64,000 bases of DNA from Tenebrio molitor. Taxonomy: Eukaryota > Arthropoda > Insecta > Coleoptera > Tenebrionidae. The notes beneath the pieces were generated by a model. It worked only from the letters and a program-made list of their open reading frames with translations. It was not told where the DNA came from and did no database searches. The translations under genes were made by a program, and so were the position numbers. Positions 52,777-62,009 of this stretch are shown here, piece after piece (within the stretch, counting starts at the first letter, position 1; each line of letters starts with the position of its first letter). The stretch is from positions 28,644,001 to 28,708,000 of the forward strand of contig NC_091046.1 in the NCBI RefSeq assembly GCF_963966145.1, in the 5' to 3' direction.

Positions 52777-53160
52777 TAGTATATTAAGTATAAAGAACGA
52801 TAATGACAATGTACCGACAGAAGACAATTGTTTGGAGGAGGAGCTTGCGACGACTCCAAAATTGTCTGAGATTGCGCGATTGAATATTTATTACAAAACA
52901 TTCACATCTAGAATAGGCCCAATGCGATACGTGTTTATATCCTTCACATCGTGTTGCCACAATGTCGATTTTTGTATCGCGTTTCTAAGGCAATCTGCAA
53001 ACAACTACCGCCATTGCAGTTTTTGTGCGCAAATATCGCCAGTTGTGTTGAAAAACAAGCAGTAAAATAAGTGATATTAGTGATTCCGAAAACGAAGTGG
53101 ATGTTGTAGAAGAAACTTTGAATGTGGGGTGCGTCACAAATAAAGAATTTTTGAAACTAA
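52777..53160 (+). pseudogene. Repeat family copy 2, N-terminal frame
   Basis: From 52790 a frame reads DNDNVPTEDNCLEEELATTP and KLSEIARLNIYYKT; the same start occurs at 47932. It runs to a stop at 53065, then SDISDSENEVDVVEETLNVG in another frame leads into the tandem repeat. It looks like a broken protein gene (acidic, low complexity) of unknown function belonging to the repeat family. Confidence 0.45.
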
Positions 53161-53900
53161 CGACCTCAACGTGTAATTAAGAAGACAAGGAAAATTTGTG
53201 GTATGAAAATTTTGATAATACTAATGTCGCGGCAAGTTCGCTAATGTTATTTTATTACAGCGCCAAGGAAAGCCGATTACAAGAGCCGTATGAGTTTCCA
53301 GAAAGTGCTAACATCTTGTCTTCAACTTCTGCCCATATAAATAGAGAGTTTCCCAAACCAACGACCTCGATGTAGTCGATGTGTAATCAAGAAGACAAGG
53401 AAAATTCGAGGTATGACAATTTTGACAATACTAATGTCGCGGCAAGTTCGCTTATGTTATTTCATTACAGTGGCAAGGAAGGCCAACTACAAGAGCTGTG
53501 TGAGTTTCCAGAAAGTGCTAACATCTTGTCTTCAACTTCTGTCCACATAAATAGAGAATTTCCGAAACCAACGACTTCAATGTGTAATCAGAAGACAAGG
53601 AAAATTCGAGGTATGACAATTTTGACAATGCTAATGTTGCGGCAAGTCCGCTAATGTTCAAGGGCGTAGCAAAGGGGGGGGGGGCCAGGTGGGCCCGGCC
53701 TACCCCAGAATCCTTCTGGCCCACCCCAGAATAAAAGTAAAACACATTAAAAACAAGATACATCTGCAATATCTATCTATCATTTGTCTGTGGTTTAAAA
53801 TCTGGCCCACCCCAGCAAAAAATCATTGCTACGCCCTTGCTAATGTTATTTCATTCCAGTGCCAAGGAAGGTCGACTACAAGAGCTGTATAAGTTTCCAG
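53160..53900 (+). repeat. Coding-like tandem repeat, ~205 bp (about 68-70 aa) units
   Basis: About 3.5 units start near 53162, 53364 and 53573 and 53840. Each encodes a version of TTSMCNQEDKENSRYDNFDN, NVAASSLMLFHYSGKEGQLQ, ELCEFPESANILSST and HINREFPKP. One frame is open over about 1.3 units (53379-53654). Differences between units are mostly substitutions, with a 9-bp insertion (TAGTCGATG) in unit 2. The repeat may extend an acidic disordered protein. A hAT MITE sits inside the last unit. Confidence 0.75.
53659..53839 (+). mobile_element. hAT-type MITE, 181 bp
   Basis: The TIRs CAAGGGCGTAGCAA and TTGCTACGCCCTTG are perfect over 14 bp. The 8-bp target CTAATGTT is duplicated exactly (53651-53658, 53840-53847). 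The interior starts with a G run (11-12 G) and GGGCCAGGTGGGCCCGGCC and includes GGCCCACCCCAG twice. The exact duplication and the conserved host repeat make the borders certain. Confidence 0.95.
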
Positions 53901-54105
53901 AAAGTGCCCCGACTTCTTGTCTTCAACTCCTGTCTACATAAAAATTATTATAATAATTGATTAATATTGAATAAATTTACTTACCGTTCTGAAACACTAA
54001 AAATTACTTACTGTCGAATTGATCGTTAACAACGGGTAAACATAGCTTACCGTCTTGGAAACAGACGTGGTAAACAACCAAATAGAGTACAATCGCGCAA
54101 AAAAC
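53901..54105 (+). repeat. 3' end of the repeat family copy 2
   Basis: TTACTTACTGTCGAATTGAT and ATCGCGCAAAAAACAATTTT correspond to 48458-48552 of copy 1. It ends where the mariner transposase frame begins. Confidence 0.7.
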
Positions 54106-54109
54106 AATT

Positions 54110-55036
54110 TTGAGAGTATTTGCTAGGGTTCAAGAAACAAGGGAAGTTTTGCCGAATCGGAATGAAATTGGCGGAGGTGCACGAACCGCACGGACCTTGG
54201 CTAATGAAGAGCAAATACTGAATATCGTTGAGGAAGTTGGAACTAGGAGTATAAGAGAAATTGTCCAAGAGTTGGATATCGCCAGCAGATCAGTACATCG
54301 CGATTTGAAGGAAAACAGACTTCATCCTTTCCGCTATACACGTGTGTAACACCTCGACCCAGAAGATTACCCTGTTCAAAGACATTTTTGGGTTTGGTTG
54401 TTTAATAAAGCGGCAGAATATGAAAATTTTATTTCGTGGTTGTTGTTGTCGGACGAATCAAGTTTTGGTCTGCAGGGATGTTTCAACCATCGAAATTTGC
54501 ATGTCTGGTCGTACGATAATCCAAGGGCTATTTATCGGCGTGAATTTTACCGTCGATTTTCCGGAAATTTGTGGGCAGGACTAGTAGGTGATTCAGTGTG
54601 GTAAGTCAAGATTGTAAAAAATAAAGAAAGCGTGTTTAGGTTTTCTTCATTTTCAGATCGGACCTTTTGAATTCCCTATGCATTTAACAAGAGCAGTGTA
54701 CGCAAACTCATTTACTTGAAGATATTCCATTAATTTTTCGCATAAATCAGTGGTTACAACATGACAGGGCACCACCCAAATTCAGCCGCAATGTGATCAC
54801 TGATCAGACGATGTGATACACGCCACTGGCTTGCACGATCTTCGGACCTCAATCCTATGGATTTTTTCGTAGAGGGGCACGTGAAAAACGTTGTTTACAA
54901 CCGACCCATTCATAACGAGGAGGATCTTCGAAACAGATTACAAGAAGTTTTTGAAACAATTACACCTGAAATGGTCAAGACTTCTAAATTAAGCTTACCA
55001 CGGCGTGCCCAACTACGTATCGAAATGAATGGTTGA
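54110..55036 (+). pseudogene. Mariner-like transposase (DDE), decayed
   Basis: Ordered pieces: RVQETREVLPNRNEIGGGAR, the second helix-turn-helix ILNIVEEVGTRSIREIVQEL + ASRSVHRDLKEN, YPVQRHFWVWLFNKAAEYEN, LLSDESSFGLQGCFNHRNLH (first catalytic Asp), HVWSYDNPRAIYRREFYRRF, NLWAGLVGDSV. Further shifted are WLQHDRAPPKFSRNV (second Asp, QHDGAPAH-like), SSDLNPMDFF (third acid) and NRPIHNEEDLRNRLQEVFET. At least three frameshifts separate them. The family is the insect mariner-like group with GFNHRN.HVW.D.NP. It is inactive. The MITE at 55188 directly downstream may be a relative. Confidence 0.88.
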
Positions 55037-55187
55037 CATTTTGAGCATTTCCTTTAATTCTTTCTTCTTTCTTTCAGTTTTGTTGGTGTTTCGCTTTGTT
55101 ATTATTTGCTTTCGTTCTATTAAACTCGGTTCTTTTTTGAACCACCATTTTTTGTTTACTTTACGACTTCCGTCCAATAATAATATA

Positions 55188-55424
55188 CAGGGTCATTATA
55201 AATGATTGTACGTACCATCGTAGCAGGCGTTGGCGAGCGTTGGCTGCTAAACTGAATGTGCCGCAAGGTTGATAACATGAGTGAGACTAGCATCGCCGAT
55301 AGGTGGCGCTACTGGCGGTAGTGGAAATCTGTTTACTAGTTTGTCTAACGTTACGAAGCAGGTGGCACATCCAAAATTTGTGTGGGTTTTCAACGCCAAC
55401 TGCGATGGGACAATGATTGCGGGC
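55188..55424 (+). mobile_element. Mariner-type MITE, second copy of the 10718 family
   Basis: It begins TA-CAGGGTCATTATAAATGATT and shares AACATGAGTGAGACTAG (reverse relation to the 10718 copy) and GTGTGGGTTTTCAACGCC, GCGATGGGACAAT at the right. The right TIR is eroded after GGACAATGATT. It is longer than the 10718 copy because of ~60 bp in the middle. Confidence 0.8.
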
Positions 55425-55895
55425 TATACGATGACAACTTTTATTAAATTCGTTGACATTATTCTTAACCTAAATTTTTTGACAGTGCAATAATGTGCCA
55501 AATTTGACAATAAAATGCAGTCGAGCAGATATTTCGAGTAGAATGATGGTATTTTTGGAAACCAAGCTACACCCTCATTCGTTCTGTCCTTCCTTAAATT
55601 GATTAACGGGATTGGTGGATTTGATACGCTTATAACTCGATTAAAAAAGCAGATAAGAAAAAAAATCGTTCCTGTAATGTTATTGCTGTCGGCACAAGTC
55701 AGTTACCCCTAAGTAGTTATGTAAAACATCGATCACCATCTCTGTTGACGATCTTCATCATTTCAAGACTATTCTTAATTTTATTTTTTCGATAAACTTC
55801 AACTCCCACCATCTTCAAATTATTTGCAAATTGATCTAGATATTGTCACCCTTTTTTCCACGATCACGTTAAGGCCGATTAAAGGTCGATTTATA
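55425..55895. other. Noncoding or unreadable 3' part of the RT relic
   Basis: It may include the C-terminal part of the minus-strand RT relic, but no motif is legible. Confidence 0.3.
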
Positions 55896-55899
55896 GTTC

Positions 55900-57530
55900 C
55901 GAAACATGTACGTATGGCATAACATATCAAAATTGAATCTTATTGAATCAAATGTATTCTTTGGATTGAAGAGCCTAAAAGAGATAAACTTCCTCGGTCA
56001 CAAATTTTAATACCTGGTGCTAAATTTTCAAATTACTTTATGACTTTTAAATCTGTGTCTGGATAAATTGATAACTTTCTTAAAGTCGGACAAAACTACT
56101 TCTGGGTAATCAGCTAAGGTTCCGTCATATAAATATCAAATATTCAGTTGAGAATCCAAAGATAAAATAATTGGTTGAATAGCAAGACAAAAAATCATAG
56201 GACCGCAAGGATCTCCTTGCTGGGCTCCGACAGAAGAAGAAATTAAATGATCACCGAAAAATAAAGTTGAAGGATTCCTATAGCATTGATAAAGATAAGG
56301 ATAAAGAAGTGAGGTATGACATTGCACTTCTTTTAGAATATAGTCCCGTTCGACTCAGTTAAAGGCGTTTTTGAAATCTAATTTAAGAAGAACTTTGCCA
56401 CGGTTTTGGTCGTTATTCTGTGATGAAAAACCTCAAGAGCCGGCCTGGTAGAGAACCCGGCCTGACTAGACCCACTATTCGGAGACGGGGGGTTCGAAAT
56501 TCGTATGTGAGGAATTTCAAAATTAGAAAGATTTTCTTTTATATGCTTATTCCATGACTTATCAGATTTCCCTGCTACATTGAAAACTCTATAGGAGAAA
56601 AGCAAAAGATTCTCAAAGGAAGAGATTGATTTGGTCGAAAGATAATTATTAATAATCGAGCTTAATTTATCTGCAGCTAAATGTCTACAAGCTTTTGGTA
56701 ATTTTCTCATGGTTGGTAAGTGAAGTTTTAAATTAATAAGCAAAGTTGTGATTGAATCGGTTGAAGAGAAAGTAGAAGAAGTTGATAGGTTATGTTATAA
56801 TCGATATGCTACTTGTCTACGTGAATTTTCAGTCTGTTATTATTCTTAAAAGATTTTCCAGGACATAGAGTACAAGGTAATCTTTGAGATCCACTAGAAT
56901 GACTATTTTGAGATCCGAATTGCTTCTCAGAATCCATGGAATTACATGGAGTGTTAATCACTTCATTTTTCCTTCTTGTGTTATTATTTTTTGAGGAAAA
57001 TGATTTACAGTTGGCTTCAAAAAAAACGGGAAATGAAATTTGACCTAATGTGAATTGGAAATTTAATTTGTCAATTTATGTCAGTTTGTGTTTGTTTGAC
57101 AGTAGTATTTCTGACACATAAGTGCAGTTTTTTAACCTAAATTCTAAAAGGTCGTTTCAAACTATAAAAATTTAATAAAATCTGACAGAACTTTTTCTAA
57201 CAGTTCCCGTTTTTTTAAAGCCAACCGTACACAAAAACGATTGGCCCATTAGTCCATTGTCCTAAGAGTTTTAAGGCCCTTTTCGTTTTTAAAATTCCTG
57301 TTGCATTTCTCCAGAAATTGTATGATGACATTTCTTGATATTTCCGAATTTCTGTTCAAGATTAATATTAGCATTCGAAGGACCTGCGTCAGTTAAATCT
57401 TTGTCACTAATTTTCCAATGGGTAGTTCGTAATTCAAGAAAAATATTATTTTCGTCAAGAGAATTATCAGATTGACAGAGGCATGGCACACTGTGTATGT
57501 ATATAGAATGCTTTGAATCAATTGACAACC
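55900..57530 (-). pseudogene. Zinc-finger reverse-transcriptase relic ('YxDDGT' family)
   Basis: Minus strand in order: acidic N-terminus (57528-57289), MITE insertion (57227-57008), a C2H2-type finger LPCTLCPGKSFKNNNRLKIH (near 56840), the pre-RT region KLPKACRHLAADKLSSIIN + SSFENLLLFSYRVFNV, then KVLLKLDFKNAFN, PSTLFFGDHLISSSVGAQQG + DPCGPMIFCLAIQ, and YLYDGTLADYPEV where active members have YLDDGT. The second Asp of the catalytic pair is kept, the first reads Tyr. Stops and frameshifts are frequent. Together with 12997-13338 (the C-terminus of another copy) it outlines one element family, probably non-LTR. Confidence 0.75.
57008..57227. mobile_element. Mariner-type MITE, 220 bp, inside the RT relic
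   Basis: CAGTTGGCTTCAAAAAAAAC (left) and the inverted GTTTTTTTAAAGCCAACCG (right) form ~24-bp TIRs; TA flanks both sides (57006-57007, 57228-57229). Noncoding. Confidence 0.88.
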
Positions 57531-57605
57531 ATTGACAATGAAGGCATTTTCAAAACACATCTTACAAATTTTTCTAATTGTACGATTTTTTTTTTCATTA
57601 TTCCA

Positions 57606-58400
57606 ATTGGCTAATGTGAGAATGTTACGTTAAGAATCCAGAACATTTCTGGGTCTAACATTACCGCTAACAATATCATGTAACATTAACTTTCATCCTA
57701 ACACCCTTGTGAACAGTCCACATTGAAATACATACAGTTGCGGAATTAAAATTTCGGGCACTATTGTCAATGTCATGATATAAACTCTAAAACAACCTTT
57801 ACGTTAATAACCTTATTTTTTACTCTTGTCATGTTTTTATCTTTTTGGCATTCAAAAATTGTCATTTGTGGCATAATAACGCGTAGGCAACATATCAAAC
57901 CGATGATTTAATGTCAGTCATGATGACAGTAGAAGGTGCTTTATAGAGATTTTGTTGAAGTAACAGAAAAATAGTGCCCGAAATTTTAATTCCGCAACTG
58001 TACATGTAATTTTGAATTTCTAGATCTAACGTTAACATTATCGTTTTAAAGGCCCATACACAATGGCGTTAACGTTACGTCGATGTTAAAACGTTAATGT
58101 TAACGTTAGATCTAGAAATTCAAAATTACATGTATTTCATTGTGGACGTTCACAATGACGTTATGATGAAAATTAATGTTGCATGATATTGTTAGCGTTA
58201 ACGTTAGTTCTAGAAATATTCTGGATTCTTAACGTTACATTCTAACATTAGCCAACGGAAATAATTTATAAAAAGTACTGAAATACATGTAATTAGATCT
58301 AACGTTAACATTAACGTTTTAACATCGACGTAACGTTAACGCTATTGTGAAAGGGCTGTAACATCGACGTAACGTTAACGTTAACGCCATTGTGAAAGGG
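57606..58400. repeat. AACGTTAACG-rich foldback
   Basis: The left arm (57606-57734 plus 58001-58050) is the inverted copy of 58070-58255: GGCTAATGT, ACGTTAAGAATCCAGAA, ACATGTAATTTTGAATTTCT and GATCTAACGTTAACATTA occur in both. The right part repeats CATCGACGTAACGTTAACG three times to 58395, with CATTGTGAAAGGGCTGT duplicated. The unit ends look like CACAATGGCGTTAACG, so this seems to be two MITEs head to head plus a partial third end. A separate MITE interrupts the left arm. Confidence 0.85.
57735..58000. mobile_element. MITE with CAGTTGCGGAATT ends, copy 2
   Basis: Near-identical to 20641-20898, with an 8-9 bp insertion (ATTTAATGT region near 57905). TIRs as in copy 1. It lies in the left arm of the AACGTTAACG foldback; the uninterrupted right arm reads AAATACATGTAATT at the equivalent place, indicating a 4-5 bp target duplication (TACA/TACAT) on comparison. 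Confidence 0.93.
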
Positions 58401-58404
58401 CTGT

Positions 58405-59138
58405 TATTCGCCATTGTTCAGTATTCAGCCTTTTTGACACCCAATTTGCAGATAATATGAGGTGTTGAAAGTTTTTGATATGCGTTTAACAGAGATTCAT
58501 CGATCTTCCAAAATCATAACGGACAACACCGACGTTTTCTGTTGATGCAAAAATCGGTCTTCCATTTCTTAATTCTTATCCCATCTTAAATGTCATAATC
58601 CAGCTTTCTATGGTCAAACAGGAAGGACATTGATCTCCTAATGTTGGCAGCATGTTGTTAAAATTTTCTTTGTCAGATAACCACTACAACTGGCCTCTCA
58701 GAAAAGAATAATTCGACAACGACTGATCCTTTTTAATGTATGTCACACTTTACACATGCACGTTAACGATGCTTATAATACCTACCTATGTATTTAATTG
58801 CCATGGTAACGGCATTTGTTTTTGTTTATTAGAAATGACTAAGGCTAACTATTTATAAATATTCCTCCTGTGATTAAAAGACTTGTTATTTAATACTCAT
58901 ATGACTGTTCGTGGTTTGTGGGTAGACGATATATCCAACTCCAATAGTGTTTATCCTGTTAGGTACTTCTGAAAATCCCCTACCACATAATTCCATGTAA
59001 GTAAAAATTCTTACAGCAACAGATAAAATAATATTCACCGAATAACACTATTATTAATTCAGTGGTATTATCTTTTCAGAAAATTAATAAGTAAGATGCC
59101 TCGATAACCTGATATATACAATTAAATTGTATAAAATT
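58405..59138. other. Noncoding, no supported feature
   Basis: Moderate AT content; short frames only. Confidence 0.4.
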
Positions 59139-59912
59139 ATTTTATCTACGGCTGCTTGGATAAGTCGTTATTACCACACTCATTTACAGTCATTTGAGTT
59201 GCGTAATGTAGTTCATTACTGCACTGGTTTCATTACGTAACGCAGTTTTATTTAGAAGCAAACAGACAAAATTTATTGAAATACAACAATACAAAAGAAA
59301 AGCTAGGTACTTATTGTAAATACATAACACAGTCCTTGCATTTTGTTCACCCAGTAGCCGGCATCGACTTAGTTTCGGTCTTCAATCTCTGGGCTTGGCA
59401 CAAAAACACTCACTTCCACTTTTAATGATATCATCTACTACTCTCTTTTGGGTTACTCGCACAAGAGACCACTTTGTAATACATGTCATACTGGAAAAAC
59501 GACGCAAACTGCAGTGACACCTCCAGAGACGCTCATCTCTTGCACTCCAGGTCGTCCTCGAAACAGGATCACACACGTTTCCATTCCAGGTTCTGGTACT
59601 TTTCTCACTTGACGTCGGAGTAACCCCAATGTACATTTTTCGAAGTCACTTCACGTCCGAGACCCGCGATAAGACGTAAACGACCCGGTTCTCAATTATG
59701 AAAAATTTAAAACAACGCGTTGTTTACAAACAGAATTAGCTGGTTGTCCTTGTATTGAGCAAATTGTTTCAATCTTGTTTCTTTGATTTTGAATTAAAAC
59801 GATTGAAACTGACATTTAACAATTATCAAAATATATTTTTGTAAATGTCAAATTTGACGTTTTTGCCAAAAATTGATTTTTTTAATTAATAATTCGCAGC
59901 CGTAGATAAAAT
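59139..59912. mobile_element. TIR element, ~770 bp, with minus-strand frame
   Basis: ATTTTATCTACGGCTGC (left, 59143-59158) and GCAGCCGTAGATAAAAT (right, 59897-59912) are inverted. The first ~140 bases after the left TIR are repeated directly at 60056-60182 (CTACGGCTGCTTCGATAA, TCATTTGAGTTGGGTAATGT), which is a truncated second copy. Inside, a minus-strand frame (59636-59382) of 84 codons with ATG lies in GC-richer DNA; I see no transposase motif in it. Confidence 0.65.
59382..59636 (-). CDS. Unidentified 84-residue frame within the TIR element
   Basis: MYIGVTPTSSEKSTRTWNGN ... VTQKRVVDDIIKSGSECF. A competing frame on the same strand (VPEPGMETCVILFRGRPGVQ, EMSVSGGVTAVCVVFP) looks at least as protein-like, so the true frame, if any, is unsure. 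No domain is recognised. Confidence 0.2.
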   Translation of the reverse strand: MYIGVTPTSSEKSTRTWNGNVCDPVSRTTWSARDERLWRCHCSLRRFSSMTCITKWSLVRVTQKRVVDDIIKSGSECFCAKPRD

Positions 59913-59914
59913 GT

Positions 59915-60053
59915 TGTACATAACACGTGGGCTAAAGCATATTACAGGAAACTCGTGTGTTACAGATGAACTCGGGCTAACGCCCTCGTCATCTGCAATC
60001 TTCACACTCGCGTCCTGTAATATTGCTTTTATCCCACTAATTATGTAAATAAC
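59915..60053. repeat. Hairpin with nested CTCGGGC/GCCCTCG stem
   Basis: TACATAACACGTGGGCTAAA faces GCTTTTATCCCACTAATTATGTA; TATTACAGGA faces TCCTGTAATA; CTCGTGTG faces CACACTCG; the centre GATGAACTCGGGCTAACGCC closes on CTCGTCATC. Four stems stack into one long hairpin. Confidence 0.8.
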
Positions 60054-60055
60054 TA

Positions 60056-60182
60056 TTATCTACGGCTGCTTCGATAATACCTCATAACCACATTCATTTA
60101 CACTCATTTGAGTTGGGTAATGTAATTTATTACAACACTGGTTTCATTACCTAACGCATTTTTATTTAGAAGCAAACTGACA
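60056..60182 (+). repeat. Direct repeat of 59151-59280
   Basis: About 127 bp with ~85% identity by eye to the left part of the TIR element at 59139 (TTTATTTAGAAGCAAAC shared). It is truncated where the retrotransposon fragment begins. Confidence 0.8.
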
Positions 60183-60183
60183 A

Positions 60184-60331
60184 AATAAGAAAGGCATGGC
60201 TTAAAAAATCAAATATTCACCCTGAGACGGAGGGTTTTATATTTGCAATACAAGATCGTGTTATAAATACAAGAAATCATAAAAAACACATATGCGGTTT
60301 GCAATCGATAATAGATAAATGTAGTGTAATG
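60184..60331 (+). pseudogene. Dong/R4-like retrotransposon copy C, part upstream of zinc motif
   Basis: The frame reads RKAWLKKSNIHPETEGFIFA, IQDRVINTRNHKKHICGLQS, IIDKC. This is the region between RT and the zinc motif in Dong/R4-clade proteins (AWL..GN..PETEGF..AIQDQVI). It ends exactly at the first zinc Cys codon (AAATGTAG). The continuation of the same reading (TTTGCGGAACTGAAGG) appears at 62174, so the 1.84 kb between is an insertion. Confidence 0.8.
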
Positions 60332-61365
60332 ATTTGAATACATTACTTTTTCCGCCAAATATTTGAACCTGCGCAAAACGGTAACAAATGTGGTCGTGAT
60401 CATCATCGAATCGGAGGAGCCCTACGTTGTGATTTTCTTTTGGCGGAAAAAGGTTCGGAATGCAAACGATGAGGGTTCCAGTTGGAAGAGTGCCGCAAAT
60501 AAAACACACATGTGAGGGACGCAAAATACCTTTTATTAAAAATGCCTGTAATAACTTTGAGGAAAAAAATTGAAATGAATACAAAAGGACAGAAATTAAG
60601 TTTAACGAAGTACAAGAAATTAACTAGTTGAGTACATCACAAAGATAAACGACAAGATGAATGCAACAATATTTAAAATAACAGAAAACGGGTACATAAC
60701 AGACAAAATGACAAGTTGAAGCTTGCAAAACGAGTGAACAAATTATGGTGCAGTTATTACAGACAGGGACGGATGAAAAACCCTCTTCAAAAACCGTATC
60801 CCAGGTATTACTCATATTTTACAATTTGATTAATGGCAAAAACAATGTTTAATTTGGAACTACGCGGTCAAGGTACGCCAACGGGAGCTTAGAGCTGGAG
60901 GTAACAAACTTTCGGCGCGAGGGGATTCAGAAAAATAATCTGAATCGTCTTGAAAGCAGCGACATTTATAGGTACTCGGGGTATCGCGTGTCGGACTACT
61001 GTGTACCGACCAATTCCGAGTGATATAAGCGTTCGGGGTTGTACGATGAGCTTCTCAGAGTCGCGTAGAGCAGAACTTGTTCCACCTTCCCCAACCAACC
61101 GTTTACCGACAAACTCCCGAGATCCCTATAACTGCGACGGGGGCTTCACAGAGTCACATACAGCAGAACTTGTTCCACCTCCGTTATACGGTCCGACATA
61201 ACCGTCGCCCCCACGGAAATTTGACTAAACAACCCCTCCGACCTCCTGAATGTCACCTAGCCCCCATGTGATCGTACTTACAACATTTTAACTTTAACTT
61301 TTCCGAAATCTAGCAACAACACAAAGAAAAACAAAAACCGAGTTTAATTCAATCAAACAAAGAGT

Positions 61366-61545
61366 AACATTCAACGATGAGAAAATCCAGCAAAACAGAG
61401 CGCAACATTAAACAATGATAAAATAAGCAAAACAAAACGCAACATTAAACAATGATAACGTAAGCTAAACAAAACGCACATTAAACAAGGAGGAAATAAA
61501 AGAGAACAAAACGCGAGGTTAAATAACGATAAAATAAAACGCTTT
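61366..61545 (+). repeat. 37-38-bp tandem repeat, about five units
   Basis: The unit is GCAACATTAAACAATGATAA + ATAAGCAAAACAAAAC; successive units degrade to GCACATTAAACAAGGAGG and GCGAGGTTAAATAACG. It lies directly upstream of the 139-codon ORF and could be a leader or promoter array of the insert. Confidence 0.8.
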
Positions 61546-61589
61546 AAAAAGGAATACCATATTCGCTGGCAATATTAAACAAAAAGAAA

Positions 61590-62009
61590 ATGGCGGGTCG
61601 AGTGCCGTTAGAAAATGTTAGTGGAAAAAAAAACAAAATGGACGCACGCGGTTCGGACGACGGCTCCGAATTTTCGAAATTACCAGATTGCAAAAAAAAT
61701 GAACCTCCAGGGAGAAAGATAACGCTTAAAATTAACAAATGGGCGCTTCTTAAAGAAACAGCATGCAACAAAATGAAATCTACAACATACCCTTACCACG
61801 TGGTCCTGGTCCCAAAAACCAAACACAAAAAAGGCAACGAAAGTGGGATAAATTACCCAGGTGAATTAAAAACGTCGGATTCCTTACGGGGACACAAAAT
61901 ATCTACTCGGAACGGTAGTGTAATCGGTTCAGATTTAACTTACAGATTTTTGGAATATTGGATCGCTCTTCGCAAGGTGTGTTCGTTTCGAAAAACCAAA
62001 AAAAAGTGA
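61590..62009 (+). CDS. Unidentified 139-residue basic protein in the insert
   Basis: ATG (context AAAATGG, good for insects) opens MAGRVPLENVSGKKNKMDAR, then RKITLKINKWALLKETACNK, YHVVLVPKTKHKKGNESG and ends RFLEYWIALRKVCSFRKTKKK. Lys-rich (about 18%), no transmembrane or zinc motif. Position after a tandem-repeat leader suggests a gag/ORF1-like nucleic-acid-binding protein of the inserted element, but no homology is recognised. Confidence 0.4.
   Translation: MAGRVPLENVSGKKNKMDARGSDDGSEFSKLPDCKKNEPPGRKITLKINKWALLKETACNKMKSTTYPYHVVLVPKTKHKKGNESGINYPGELKTSDSLRGHKISTRNGSVIGSDLTYRFLEYWIALRKVCSFRKTKKK

Noticed and set aside
53160..53850. CRISPR-like array
   Set aside because: Long (~205 bp) coding-like units without short spacers, in a eukaryote; a tandem duplication explains it.
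59139..60182. LTR retrotransposon with direct terminal repeats
   Set aside because: The repeats lack TG...CA ends, a primer-binding site and any gag/pol; the TIR fits a DNA element better.
60261..60584. 107-codon minus-strand frame
   Set aside because: It is antisense to the retrotransposon fragment at 60184-60331 and runs into the insert; no domain.
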